From Buxus sempervirens (Eukaryota > Streptophyta > Magnoliopsida > Buxales > Buxaceae): a stretch of 64,000 nucleotides of DNA. The stretch spans positions 41,158,766 through 41,222,765 of the forward strand of contig OX387184.1 of the NCBI GenBank assembly GCA_947561395.2, read 5' to 3'. This document shows positions 34,037 through 47,214 of the stretch, piece after piece. Each line of letters starts with the position of its first letter. Position 1 is the first letter of the stretch. Both the position numbers and the translations under genes were made by a program. A model generated the notes under the pieces. That model saw nothing but the letters and a program-made list of their open reading frames with translations, did no database searches and was not told where the DNA came from.

Positions 34037-35535
34037 TCTATACTATATTTAAAGCGAATAGGCCCCTTGGGAAGCGTGCCTAAAAAATACCCCTTTTTCC
34101 TATAATGACCTTATAAAGTATTGATATACTTCACTATTTTCATGGTATAATTGTCTTTACTTATTAACTCTAAAGCATTTCAAGTTGTGAAACGTGATCA
34201 GTGAGGAAACTGTTCGCAGTTACGCAACTGTTCGGTAACTTCTTCAATTCATCTAATTCCATTCTCTTTCAATAGCATTTAAAAGCGAAGCTATTTTGAA
34301 TGCCCTACTCATGGTGCCCATAGCTTTAATGCCTTCGTCTTCATCTCTCAGTGTTTCTGCAACAACTGGCAAACCCTCATTGTCAAGGCTACTGGTTTCA
34401 TGGGCCATGTCATCGCTGAAGCCAGCCTCACTGCCAGTTGTCCCACCTTTCTTCTAATCCGCTCCGCTCCCTCCTGTCCCATTTAAGGCCAAGACCGTAA
34501 GAACCCTTCAAGACTATTGTTTCTGTTTCCCTCTCTCACTCACCTCTCTTTGTTTGTGTTTGTTTGTTGTTTGAAAGAGGGATTTGGTTGGGCTGTGCCC
34601 CATCTCTAACCTCACATTTTCAAGGATTGAGGAATGACGGGGATTTCACGGAAAAGACGATCAAAGAGTATGGCATTGAAACGGTGATGTTGATGCAATC
34701 AATGGATTCAAAGAGTATGGCATTTACTATGGATCTAGCGCCTAATGTTTTTTATATCTGTATGCAAACTCCGATCAGCCTTTAACATTTTTGTTGGCCA
34801 AAAACACTTGGTGTGAGCCTCATTTTAGATTAGAAACGATCTACCAATTGGAGATCATGAGTCTTTAAAACAGTCCGGGAGATCAAGACGCGAGTCGGAG
34901 GAGGAAGAGAAGGCAAAAGAACTTATAATCGTACTAGAAGAGAAGATTTTTGGGGTTAGAGATGAGGCTTGAATATATTTATGCCGTCCGTGAGCCTTTT
35001 CAATGAAACTATTGATTTTTCCTTTTCTTCTCTTTTGTTTCCAATTTTGAAAACCACGTGTTCTCAAGAATTTCTAGCGCAAGATTTCTCTCTTTTTTCT
35101 GTAAGAGGGGAAAATTAAAGCCCATTGGTGAGCATCTCTTCTTAAGTATGATGTGTGAATCGAATAATACTTGATTATCTCATTTTGTCTCTTGCCACTC
35201 TTATCTCTGCTATTTACTAATTCGATCTTTGTTTTTTCCTGGTAAATAATTGGCGTCTTAGGAATCTCTGGTTTTTAATCTGAAAGGGAGAGAGAAAGAG
35301 AGACAGGGTGGATGTGCGTGTAAAGGGGAAACACGTAGGGTTGTCTCCTCTTTATAATTGTTGTAGTTATCCAAAATCCAATACCATTTAGTTTCAACGA
35401 ATTTATAAGATATATATATTATTTTCTGAAATTTTAATGCATATACTTTTACATAAAAGTATATTTAGCTACCAAACCAATTCATCGTTTACCCCTTTCT
35501 TCATACATGCATTACTGCACGTGCACTCGACTAGT
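34037..35535 (+). mobile_element. Helitron (non-autonomous candidate) with captured gene pieces
   Basis: The 5' end reads TCTATACTATATTTAAAGCG after a host A, matching the TC start and TATACTA-type sequence of plant Helitrons. The 3' end reads TGCACTCGACTAGT, giving the CTAGT terminus followed by a host T. A short palindrome, TGCACGTGCA (35516-35525), lies about 6 nt before CTAGT. There is no target duplication, as expected. No Rep/helicase is present, so it is non-autonomous. It lies in element B and carries reductase-like exon remnants at 34367-34700. The ends are short signals, so confidence is moderate. Confidence 0.6.
34367..34700 (+). pseudogene. Captured leucoanthocyanidin-reductase-like (NmrA-like SDR) exon fragments
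   Basis: From 34367 the plus strand reads TLIVKATGFMGHVIAEASL, then PTFLLIRSAPS. This is the N-terminal NADPH-binding Rossmann segment of leucoanthocyanidin reductase and isoflavone-reductase-like enzymes, which normally reads GATGF(M/I)G. Here the first Gly is Lys. A stop follows PSCPI, after which another frame resembles the usual KAKT(V)..L stretch. A likely intron (GTAAGAACC at about 34497) is followed near 34620 by GLRNDGDFTEKTIKEYGIETV. That fits the next conserved block (D..f.ekt.KE..I..V). Only about 80 residues of a roughly 350-residue enzyme remain. I judge it a transduplicated, non-functional fragment inside the Helitron. Confidence 0.65.
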
Positions 35536-35663
35536 TACTATTAATTAAAGTCAAATCTATAATTAATCTTCCAATTAATTTAATTATTATTCCAATTCCT
35601 AATAACTCGTAATTACTATAATTTATTTAATTACTAATATATACATATTTGGAACATAATGCT

Positions 35664-35975
35664 AATCCTCCAATGCTTGGATTAATTCCTTATTCAATAA
35701 TATTTTTCATGTTTACCTAACTTATTATCCAATATTTAGATTTAGTTATTATATTACTATATTAAAAAATTCGGGGTTTTACAATGTCGATGGCGACAGC
35801 ATCGAAATGGCAATGTCGATGGCTAGGTGAGGCAAAGCGCATACTCACTGCAATCCTCCAATGCTTGGATTAATTCCTTATTCAATAATATTTTTCATGT
35901 TTACCTAACTTATTATCCAATATTTAGATTTAGTTATTATATTACCATATTAAAAAATTCGGGGTTTTACAATGT
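35664..35975. repeat. 188-bp tandem duplication covering the end of element B and its flank
   Basis: AATCCTCCAATGCTTGGATT at 35664 recurs at 35852, and the copies stay nearly identical through GGGGTTTTACAATGTC. The duplicated block includes the last 120 bp of B and about 68 bp of flank, so it formed after B inserted. Confidence 0.85.
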
Positions 35976-36045
35976 CAATGGCGATGGCAACGAAACGGCA
36001 ATGTCGATGGCGAGGCGTGTACTCATTGCAGGGTGAACTAAGGGT
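35784..36045. repeat. Flanking minisatellite-like DNA (GATGGCGA / AATGTCGATGGCG)
   Basis: Short repeats of AATGTC(G/A)ATGGCGA flank element B. Similar sequence reappears at 54452-54516 and 57564-57620, so these are pieces of one pre-insertion locus. Confidence 0.6.
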
Positions 36046-39000
36046 GTGCGCACGTCCCTCGAGGCGCCGCACTGAAAATGGGAAGGTTTCGGAGTCGCCA
36101 CTGCCTGATGGGGTGCAAGCAGACACCTGGGTGCCTATACAGGTCTAATTGAATGGTCTGCAGCTTTTTAAAGATTTTGGCTAAGGTCTTGGTTACAGTT
36201 CGGGGAAGTCCGAAAACACCCCGGTCTGCCCCGTCGGTCTGACGGGTCCCTTGGGTCTCCCTGGTTCGAGTCAACTTAGTCTCACCCTTATCCTATACCA
36301 GTATGCATATTTTTGGTATGAGTGGGGAGCACCGGAGTGGTGCGGGTCCCCTTATTTTTGTTGATTTTATCTTTTTATCCAAGATGAGGTGGGTCTGGTA
36401 TGAGCCCCGTTGGAAGGCTCATTGATGACCAAGTTGGGCTTAAGGCAAGCTCAATTCCCACTTAGGGTTACGTTGGATAACCCTTTCTGGATTTGGTTCT
36501 TTAGTTTAAAAGTTTGATTACATATGCAAGATTTAGTGGGTTCAGATTTTTAAAGTCCACCGGGCTTGGTCTTGGCCCAGGACATTATTCATGTTGCCAT
36601 GTAGGCCCCATTTATTGAAACGAGGCCCTAGTGTGGGCAGGTCGGGATGTGGGCCCCATTGGAAGGCCCGTGATGCCTTATTGGGCCGATGCAAGCCCAA
36701 GTCTCAAAGTCAAGGTCTAGGTTGACCCATGGGTTTATAAGGTCTAAATTAATTCGGTTCAGGTCAGATCGGATGGGTTTAGGTCCATAAAAATGGGTTT
36801 TGAGGATTAGTGGGGGCTGACCGCATATATCATGTGGTTGAAGGCTAATTGCAAAAATTGTGTGGATCGGCCCTGACCGCACATACAGTGCGGTCAAGGC
36901 TGAACTGCTTTGTGTATGCGGTTTTAGCCCAAAACACCTGAATGCTCAAATTTTGTCTCTTCTCCTCTTAGGGGTTTTGGCATCTATTGTGGGTCTTCGT
37001 GTAGACCCACAGTGATCTCCAAGCTTCAAAAAGAAAAAAAAAATGTGAAGGGAAAGAGGGGGAGGAATTAGGGATACAGCGGATGCTTAGGAAAAAGGGA
37101 ACATGCTCCCTTGAATAAATATACAAATTACCCTTTGATTAGAGCATTTTTTACCACCAAAGTGGAGCTCCTCTCCTTTCACGTGAAACGGTAGACTCCT
37201 CTTACCGTAGGAGCATTAAAAGTGTAAAGAAATACCAAGAGAATGACAAAGAAACAGTAAACGAAACAGTAAAAGAAACATGCTACGAGAAATACAAGGG
37301 AACAAGAGGCTTAGAACATCACTATTTTTTTATATGTTAAGTAAAACTTTGTACAAGCTCTCACCTTGGGATTATTACCAATTGGTGATGTGGCAGCCTC
37401 CTTCTAGATACGTGGACAGCAGTGGGGGACTCTTCCTTTGTTTCAAAGGCCAAGGATTATTTCTCTTTTGTGATTAGGATAGGGAAAAGGATAGTAATGA
37501 AGGGCTTAGGAGGGCATTTTTGGTATATAAAAAAAAGGTTTGGATGTGTTGTGTAAAGTCCCAAATTTTAATGAGATTAAAAGTTATTATTTTGGTAATT
37601 AATTAAGGCCAAATTTGAAAATTATGCAGAATTGGAGATAGAGAGGGTTCGTTCGAGGTTCCGGGTGAATCGATTTGGGAAATTTTATTTAATAAAGGTG
37701 AGGAAAAATTAGTTAATATTATTTGGGAGATTTAAATTGGTTTAATGATGTGGAAAATGGGTGATATAAATTAAATTAGGTTGCTGGTATAGGGTTTTCT
37801 GTGGAGTGGCGCATCGGCAGATTGTGAATTGAGTTGCTGAGGACAGCAACTATAAATATCGGAGCATTGAGTTCGTTGGTTCCATTTTTGAGCATCTGAA
37901 TAACTGAATCTGAGATCTGAGAGGAGAGGAAGAGGAGAGCAAGGGTTCTAAGAGAATGATTTAGTCTGCAGTGGTGATCAGAGAATATATAGTTGGTCGT
38001 GAGAATTGTTTGAATCTGGAGTGAAGAAATTCGGCAGCAGCATATCAATTCGTCCAGGAGCAGAAGAGAAGGGGAGGAATTGAGGAAGAGGCCGGATCTG
38101 GAGTTGCTGGACTGCTCAAGGAGTTGCTGTAATTATATCTTCTGTCTAAGAGGAAGAGAAGAGGAATTTGCCGCAGCTGAGAAATTGAAATTGTGTCTTC
38201 TTCCAAAACAATTTCATTGGAGCAAAGGAAGAGCTCGAATGAAAACATAGATCGGATTGGGAGAGTGTGCTGGGCGACTGTGGGAAATCAGAAGTTGGAT
38301 TGCTTAAACAGGTAGGTAGCATAGTTACTTCTCAGATTTGTTGATTATTATTGAATGGATTTCGTTTATACTAGTGGAGGTTTTTTATGAAATCTGATAT
38401 GGAGTTCCAGATCTGTTTATGGTATAAAATGGTAATTGAATGAATGGTTTATCATGGACGGCAGGTGATATATATACAGTGTTCTTTTTCTATGGTGAAT
38501 AAGATTGGAAGTAGCACAATTAATTCAGTTAGATGATTTAAAACTTGATATAGCTTCAGTTTTGAGCTATAGTTTTGGCCGCTCCTTATGTTACAAGGTT
38601 TCTGGCGACTAGGCAATTGAACAATTGTAGTGTTGAGTTAGTTCAACCAACAGTAGGTTTATTGTTTAGGTAATGGAATTGGTTAGATGCTTTTAATTAT
38701 ACTGTGGTACAGAAATTGCCTAACCATTTGCTCTCCCTATTTCTGGTAAGTCACTAACACATGGCATGTTTAAATTCTGAATTTGGTGCAAACCAGAATT
38801 TCAAAGTAAGGTTGCTGTTTCATTAAGTAATTTGAATGGTAATTGGAATGTATAGCAAATGAATGAATGGATTAGATCCATTGGGGATTAAATCCTAATT
38901 GATATTGCAGAATTCTTTTAAACAAAATACTACGGGGGCCTGCTGTTTGTGCTATGGTTTGAGTGACTTAATTAGACCCAAAGTGAGTCAAATCCAGTAA

Positions 39001-39739
39001 GTGAAGACTTAAGGAAAAATTCTGAAATTAATTGTGAGTGAAACTTTAGATACATTTACAGAACTTTGATTTTGGCATTGACTAGGATGGTAATGTGTTG
39101 CTGGTACTCAGGTTTGCGGAGCATGGCTGAGTGGTGCTCAGCTACAGTTCCAATAAATTAGTTGCTATAAATCAGCTTATTTACAGCTCATATGTATAGG
39201 TTTGTTAAAAGTTACTTTGGGAAGTTCTTGGGAAGTATATTAAATGGTAAATGCTGGATTTTGATGGATTAGAATTACCTTAGGTGCTGTTCTATAGTTA
39301 TTAGTTGCTTGTGCAATTACCTTAGGCGCTGTTCTACAATTATTAGTTGCTCACTTTAGGTGCTGTTGTTCAGATGTGAACCTAAGCAGGAAAATGCCCA
39401 GGTTAAGAGGAAGAAAACCTGGTTCATGGCATTGGGTCAGTAAGGGTTTTAGAAGCTGGGTGCCTACCTATGTAGAGGTCGGCAGCAGCCTCATCTTTAT
39501 ATGTTTATACGGAGAGTTAACAGACATGATATTATAAATATTACGGTCCTTATTAAGAGTTTTTTTGTAAACTCAGAATCTAGAAATATTATGCAAATGT
39601 CTAAAAGTTGAGGGGAGGTGTTCATGGGAGAAGGAACCAAGTGCTGAGTGTTACCATCTGGCATCAGGTATTTTGTGGGCAGCTCAGTTGCAATTCTAGT
39701 TAATTATGGATTATCATGTACTACAAGAAATATGCCTTT

Positions 39740-40290
39740 TTGCAACGAAACTATTTGCAACGATTTAAAAGTCCTTGCCATAAAGCAGTTATTTGCCACA
39801 ATTTTCCAGATCGTTGCGAATATATAACTATTTGTAACGGTGTGTATAATCGTGGCAAATACACAATTATTTGCAACCAAATACCCTTTGTTGCAAATGT
39901 TCATTGCAAAAACTATTAATTATGACCAATACATTTCCAACAACGTAGAAGTCGTTGCAAAAAAATAGTTATTTACAACAATTTATAGAATCGTGGCAAA
40001 TACGTAACTATTTGCAACGCAATACTCATTGTTGCAAATGTTAGTTGCAAAAATTATTATTTGTGACCATATATTTGTAACGACATAAAAATCGTTGCAA
40101 ACAAATAATTATTTACAACAATTTATAGGATCGTTACAAATACACAGCTATTTGCAACAACATACTCTTCGTTGCAAATGTTCGTTGTAAAACTAGATAT
40201 TTGTGACAAATATATCAGCAACGCCATAAAAAAAAGTTGCAAATACATAATTATTTGCAACAAAATACACTTGGTTGCAACTATTCACTA
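39740..40290. repeat. Left subterminal repeats of the CACTA element
   Basis: More than ten copies of (A/T)TTGCAACGA, GTTGCAAA or TCGTTGCAAA occur in alternating orientation. Such arrays are the TnpA binding region in En/Spm elements. Confidence 0.85.
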
Positions 40291-40299
40291 GAAAAAAAG

Positions 40300-43200
40300 T
40301 AGCATTGGAGGAAGCCATTGGATCCTCTAGACAATGTTTTTAATTCATTAATGTTTTCCTTTTACCGAAAATAATATATATAATAGGAAAACAACTAATT
40401 TAAATTAATTAATAATAATTTAAAATATGAAATTGGAAAGATATTTTAAATTATTTATTGATAGTCTTTCTAGTAAAGCTTTTCTCGTAGAGTACACAAA
40501 CTTATGAATATCCTCTAGTAAAGCTTTTCTCGTGCGCTAGTGCTTAGACTAAAATAAATCTTGAATTACATTTTTTCTCCATTCTGCGCGCTCGTCTATC
40601 TTCCCGCTAAATTGAGTAGATGGAAGAACGAAGTCGATCGACGGTTTGCCGAAAGCCCTCACAATCTGCCCTATTTTCATTCGAATCTCTCCTCGAATCT
40701 CTTCTGCGGACAGCAATCGAGATAGCTTGAAGAGTATGGAGAGAGAGAGAGAGACCGTGTTCTTTGCGGCGGAGAAAATAATTTCTGAGTCAATTTCATA
40801 GACCGTGAATCTGCCAAGCAGTTGCAAGTTCTATTTCGAGTTCTATTTCACTCTCTTTTTATCTCTGTCTGTCGATCATCCTCATCAGGTAGAAAAATTA
40901 CGATGTGAATTTGAAATTCTATTTTGTGTTATTTGTTTTGTCTCTTTCTCTCTGTGTTTTGTGTTATTTCGTTTTGTCTTGACTCTTTGTGGTTTATGCT
41001 ATTTCAGCATTTCTACTCTCTTGAAGTTTGAAAGTGTGGTGTTATTTCCTTTTGTGAATTTGTTGTTTTGTTTTGTCGCATTGTGAGTGTTTGTGAAAAT
41101 GCCCTGTTATTTCGTTTTTTGTCTCTGGCTGTTGTGGTTTGTGTTGTTTCTAAGAACAGCAACAATTTGGATGAATGGCTAGGCCGTCTTGCAATGGTTG
41201 GATTTTCTGTTGCTCTTAGTGCTGTTTCTAATAGTGTTGCTATTTTTTATTTCTGTTTTCAATAACAACTTGGCTCTGTTATGGTTTGTGCTGTTTTCAA
41301 GGCTGTAGCATCGATTGCCTTCAAGACACAAGCTAAATGCTGTACAGCATTTAGATCAATATTATGTACAATGCTTTCAATAAGTGTCACTATGGGACTG
41401 ATATGAATGTACAGGACTTTGATATTTTTAGGTACATATGGATTGAACCGATGCGATTGTGTGAATACTTCCTTGATATTCCTGAGGGTGATACCTCTGT
41501 TGTTGTTACTTTCATAAGAAATTGGTGTTGTAGAACACAAGTAGCAGACCTAAGTAGATGCTTACCGTGTCATAGAAAGGTGAGATCATTCATTTGTTTT
41601 GCAGGGTTATAGAACCACTAGATTTTTCTTTAAAAGATTACTGCAGTGACTTGGGGCAGAAACCTATCTGCAGAAGAAACTTGTGTAGACAAATATAGGG
41701 TCGCATAATCAGAACTGGGAAGAAATAAAGTGGAATAGAAAATAAAGTATCAGTACTATTTGTCCAAACCTTTATCCCCACTACTCCATCTAGGTTCTTA
41801 AAATAAAGTGCCATTTCATTTAATAGGTGTCCCACTAACTCCATCTAGGTTCTTAAAACTAGTATGAAGTCCAAACCTCCAGCTACTGAGGAAGAAACAT
41901 TGGTTTTCTCTCTCTCCTTTGTACTACATGATAATTGATAGCTTTGATTGTGTTACTTTAGTAAGTACTCTTTCTCCCTCTCCTTTCCATAATTGCTTTC
42001 TCTCTTCGTTCATCTCCTTTCTATATTGTCTAGAATAAATTACTCTGACGAAAATGTAGAAGTTTTGGTATAATTTAGTTTTTTAAAAATCTGAGTACCA
42101 TAGAGAATGGTCAATTCAATTCGAATAAAATTCAGATCAAATTCAAATTATAAATAATCAGTCAAATTTTGAATTCAAATTATGAAATACAAAATCCGTC
42201 AAATATAAATTTGAATAGGATATTTGGATTTTAATTGGGTCACAGTGGATCCATACCATATTTGACCTCTTGACAGCCATAGTCTTACCTACTTGTTCTT
42301 GAAGGAAAATGTAGTGGCATTCTTGTAATTATTATTCCTTGTTCTTTCAGTATCAAACCTAGTCTATTTTTGGGACATGGAAAGTTCAAGAAGGCATTGA
42401 TAATGCCGTATTATATGCAGATTATATAGGTGGTCCTTCAAAGAACCTATTGAAAGGGCTTCATCTTTGTACAGACATTATCGCATAATAATCAGGATTC
42501 TGGGCTCTGGTTTAATTATTCACGGCTGTTGAACTTTGAGCATAGAAAACTATTTCTACTTGAGAAACTAAACCCAAATATTCCTATTGATTCTATTCCC
42601 TGATGTGATCAGGTCTCTGCCTATTGTAATTATGAAGGCAAGCTGAAGAATTTAGAGACCATTTTCCAAAAAGTCTTGATTTCTTGTAGCTGGTTCCAAC
42701 TTTAATCAGATTGGCAGGACAAGTAACAGGAGCTTTCAGTTAAAGCGAGGCTGCATTCATAGCATCTCATAACACACGATACTAACATGTTTTAACCTCG
42801 TTGAAAACGCATAGGGGATGCTTGCTAAAAACGCATGAGATTATAATGCCTTAAATCAAGGAAATTGGTGTCCCACTACCATCAAAAGTCTTTATTTCTC
42901 ATTGAAAAGACATGAGAGCAGAGATCATGGCCAAGTTAAGTATACTTTTTTCCAATAATTTCTGGCATTGGTGTAATATAAGTGTCAATAAGGCAGTGTC
43001 TTCAGTCTTGACGTATCAGCCTTCCGTGATGCTAGCTTGACACAGCCCATGGTCTAGGTATAAGCCATGCTTTGTCGTATCGTGCTTTTGTCGTGCTTGG
43101 GTTGTGTTTGTGTCAAGAAATTACCAAGAAATTAGAGGATAAATTAAATACCTTTGTGCTTGCATTTACCAAGAAATTAGAGGATAAATTATAATTATTT

Positions 43201-43455
43201 TTAGAATGGAGAAAACATTTGTTAAAGAAATACATGCTATGACCAATGTTTGGGCATTTAGCTCAAATAGTCAATTATCCCTATTGATAACATGCTATTA
43301 TATTAAACTTGATTGATGACAATCTATCTCTCTCTCTCTTTTGTCACTAACTCTTTCTCACATTAGTTTTTATAATTCATGTCGTTTTTGTCTTTCTTTA
43401 ATTATGACTCATGTATTGACATGCCTATTGCAGCTCTTTTATATTTAAAATTATG
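40300..43455. other. 5' non-coding region of the CACTA element
   Basis: No clear gene is present. There is a GAGAGAGAGAG run at about 40738-40753, several T-rich stretches, and a CTCTCTCTCTCT run at 43328-43340. The region probably holds the transposase promoter and 5' UTR. A 92-codon minus-strand frame (40549-40827) has coding-like composition but no recognised domain. Confidence 0.45.
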
Positions 43456-46400
43456 ATGGAGAAAAGTTGGATTACTCTAAAGCATAGATGTTGTGCTGAA
43501 TATGTGACCGGTGTTAAATATTTCTTGAGTATAGCAGAGAGTTGTGCAGATAGTAGTGGTATGATAAGATGTCCATGTCGTCGATGTGTGAATCGATATT
43601 ATAAGCCAATGGATGTTGTTGAGCAACATATATTCATTAATGGGTTTGAAACAACATATTATAATTGGACATTCCATGGGGAAGCAGAAAATTGGGAGGT
43701 ACATGAAGATAACAATGAGTTTGACGTTAATGTCGAAGAAGATAATGATGATGTCGATAATATTGATGATTTGTTGGACGATATTCGTATGGCCAATAAT
43801 GTGGATGCAGATAATGATGAAGGGGGTAGAGAAACACCAAATATGCGCTCACCAACTCAGTTTGATCAATTGTTAAAGGATGCTGAGTGTGACTTGTATC
43901 CAGGGTGCAAGAAAATGTCAAAGTTATCATTTATTTTAAAGTTTCTCAACATAAAGTCAATGAATAATATGAGTAATAATGCTTTTAATGAGGTGCTTAA
44001 GTTGTTTAAGGGAGTATTACCTGATGAGGAGACATTGCCAAGCTCTTATTATGAGGCCAAAAAATACAAGCGAGCATTAGGCTTTGGATATGAGAAGATA
44101 CATGCTTGTAGAAATGATTGTGTGCTTTTTTGGAAGGAGCATGAACAGAAGAATAATTGTCCTAAGTGTGGTATGTCTAGGTGGGAGGAGAAGGACGGCA
44201 TAAGTAAGAAATTGCCAGTAAAGGTATTGCGTTATTTCCCTCTTAAACCAAGATTGCAACGCTTGTTTATGACAAAGAGTATAGCTACTCATATGAGGTG
44301 GCACAAAGATGCTAGGCCAACAAGTGATGATAAGTTGAGACACCCAGCTGATTCACTGTTATGGAAAGAGTTTGACAAGAAACATGAATGGTTTTCCAAT
44401 GAGCCTCGGAACGTGAGACTTGGCTTGGCTAGTGATGGGTTTAACCCATTTGGTAATATGAGTACCTCTTACAGCATGTGGCCAGTAATATTGATGCCTT
44501 ACAACTTGCCACCATGGATGTGCATGAAGGACCCATACTTCATGATGTGTTTACTAATTCCAGGACCTAAGGCACCTGGAAATGATATTGATGTCTACTT
44601 GAGGCCATTAGTTGATGAGTTAATAGAGTTATGGAGCAGTGGTGTTCTCATGTATGATGCGTCATGCAAAGAGTACTTTACTATGCATGCAGTGTTGTTG
44701 TGGACAATTAATGACTTTCCTGCCTATGCAAATTTATCGGGGTGGAGTACAAAAGGGAAACTTGCTTGCCCAGTGTGTAATAGTGCAACTGATTCTGAAT
44801 GGTTGAAGAATGGGAGAAAACATTGCTACATGGGCCATCGTCGATTCTTGCCCCAAAATCATATTTGGTGACAAAGGAAGGATATGTTCAATGGTGCTGA
44901 AGAGCATAGACCAGCTCCATGCAAGTTATCTGGAGAGACTATATTACATCAGTTGGATAGTATTGATCATGTGCAATTTGGGAAGGACCAAAACAAAAGA
45001 AAGAGGAAGAGAGAGGAACATGAGCTTAATTGGAGAAAGAAGAGAATTTTCTTTGAGTTGCCTTACTGGTCTGAATTGTTAATGAGACACAATTTAGATG
45101 TTATGCATATCGAGAAAAATATATGTGATAGCATATTGGGGACTTTATTAAGCATTGAGGGTAAAACAAAGGATACTCCCAAGGCTCGCATGGATTTAGA
45201 GGTGAAAGGCATACGCAAAGACTTGCACATACAAAAAGGTGAAAATGGAAGTCGCATGAAAAAGGCAGCGTTCACTTTAACCAACAATGAGAGGAAATCA
45301 TTTTGTCAGTGGGTGAAGTCTGTGAAATTCCCAGATGGCTATGCATCCAATATTTCTCGATGTGTAAGTGAAGGTGATTGGAAGATCTCTGGTATGAAGA
45401 GCCACGATTGTCATGTATTCTTACAGCGGGTACTACCTATTGCTATTCGTCGGTACTTCCCAGATAAGATATATGTCACCATAGTTGAGTTATGTATATT
45501 TTTTAAAGAACTTTGCTCACGCACCTTGAGTGTAGATGTACTAGACCGTTTAACAAAAGATATTCCTGTTATTTTGTGCAAATTAGAGATGATATTTCCT
45601 CCGGCATTGTTTGACATAATGGTTCATCTGGCTGTTCATTTACCTCATGAAGTCGAGGTTGCTGGTCCAGTTCAATACCGTTGGATGTATCCTATTGAAC
45701 GATATCTGGGTAAGCTTAAGAAGTATGTACGGAATAAAGCACATCCCGAGGGATCGATAGCCGAAGCATATATTGCCAATGAATGTATCACTTTTTGTTC
45801 AATGTATCTAAGTGGGATTGAGACCAGATTTAATCGTGCGGAAAGGAATGATGATGGTGGCCATGGGAAAAACAGTGACGGTTTGTCCGTGTTCTCACAA
45901 AATGTTTGCAAATTGGGCACATCAAGAGTTCATAGACTAGAGCATAAGGAATTGGCAGCGGTTCGTTGGTATATCTTGAATAATTGTCATGAGATTGCAT
46001 CCTACCGAGAGTAAGTACTTATAAAAAATGTATTGGTAATATGGTTTATTGACATTTATAATTTGCTCTAATTAGCCAATCAATATGACCTTTGTTGCAG
46101 AGCACACAAAAAGTCCATCATAGAACGTGAAGGTGGTTCTTATGATGACGTTGAACGTAAACATGAGTCTAGATTTACTAAATGGTTTGAAGAACATGTA
46201 TGTGATTAGGAGATTTTATGTTTTTGTGTATTTACGTTTTAGATTTTTAAATCAATATTACTTTTTCATTTAACCTTTATTTCTCTGCATTGGCATTATC
46301 TTATAGATCATGGCGGATTTATATGTTTCAAAAGAGGTGCCTTCATTGGCATTTGGACCGAATCCACATGTTGAGTTGTACAATGCGTGTATTGTGAATG

Positions 46401-46987
46401 GTACAAGATGGCATACAATCAATGGAGGAAAGTCTCATTGTACACAGAATAGTGGAGTTGTTGTTTCGACAGATGGTGGAGAATTTTATGGAGTTCTCAA
46501 GGAGATCTTAGCAGTACACTATCAAGGGGGACTTGTTGTGTATCTATTCAAGTGTGATTGGTGGGAGCAAGGGAAGAGAGCAAAATTACCAAAGGATCCC
46601 CACTTTGTTGTCTTGAATACTAACTTGACATGGTACAAGGATGATTCATTTATTTTGGCAATCCAAGCTTCACAAGTTTTTTATTTGGAAGACCCAAAAT
46701 ATGGGCATCCTTGGCATGTTGTTCAGAAGATTACAACGAGAAACATTTACGATGTTCCACCAGTCGAAGGGGAACAACAACAAGACTTTGATGTACATGT
46801 GACGGGACCGGATGACGCATACCAAGAAGAGTGTGCCACTAGTATGACTTTAAATAGAGAAGATGTGGGTGACTTGGTACCTATAAGTGATCTATATATG
46901 CATCTTGACCAAGCAATGCTTGATAATGACTGTGATACCGTCATTGAAGAGGATTTCGAATGCGACGATGATGAAGAAGGTGCTTGA
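43456..46987 (+). pseudogene. CACTA transposase (TnpD-like), three exons, one in-frame stop
   Basis: Predicted exons are 43456-46010, 46101-46197 and 46307-46987, all with GT..AG introns and one continuous phase, totalling about 1,110 codons. The N-terminus (KSWITLKHRCCAEYVTGVKY, then IRCPCRRCVN) is the transposase-associated Cys motif. Next come a central Transposase_21-type region (ALGFGYEKIHACRNDCVLFW, NNCPKCGMSRW, WHKDARP, WSTKGKLACPVCN) and a DUF4218-like part (FPPALFDIMVHLAVHLPHEV, VQYRWMYPIERYLGKLKKYV). The third exon encodes a DUF4216-like end (GRW-like CDWWEQGKRAK, NTNLTWYKDDSFILAIQASQ). A TGA at 44869-44871 interrupts the central domain; otherwise the frame is open. The acidic stretch at residues 85-125 is low-complexity. 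The gene is typical in length for the family. Confidence 0.9.
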
Positions 46988-47214
46988 GATGCTGGGATCT
47001 TCATGTGATCATGGGTTGTGGATTTACTGAATGTGTGATTTACTTGATTTTTTTTCCCGTTTAGTCCATATGAAGTTGTACTTATTCAGTGTGCTTTGTG
47101 TATCATTTTTTCCTGTTTAGTCCATATGAAGTTATATTTACTCAATATGTGATTTAAATCTTTATTTATAGTATATTATCTTTTCAATTTTATTGCTGCG
47201 TATTTGTTTATAAG

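Larger units (their letters stand above)
27350..35783 (-). mobile_element. Long solo-LTR-like element B with three nested insertions (TSD ATGTC)
   Basis: Element B begins TGTAACGCCCCAAATCC and ends GGGGTTTTACA, flanked by perfect ATGTC (27345-27349 and 35784-35788). Its own sequence, about 3.5 kb, is close to A. It is interrupted by C (28115-30532), J (about 32914-33963) and a Helitron (34037-35535). It contains the CTCC/GGAG minisatellite (28040-28110 and 30541-30960) and GATCGCT-CA-AGCGATC palindromes (31500-31680). A TATAAAAGG box lies on the minus strand near 32341-32350. It carries no protein-coding content. TG..CA ends and a 5-bp TSD without internal genes indicate a solo LTR; the gypsy assignment is inferred. 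Confidence 0.8.
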
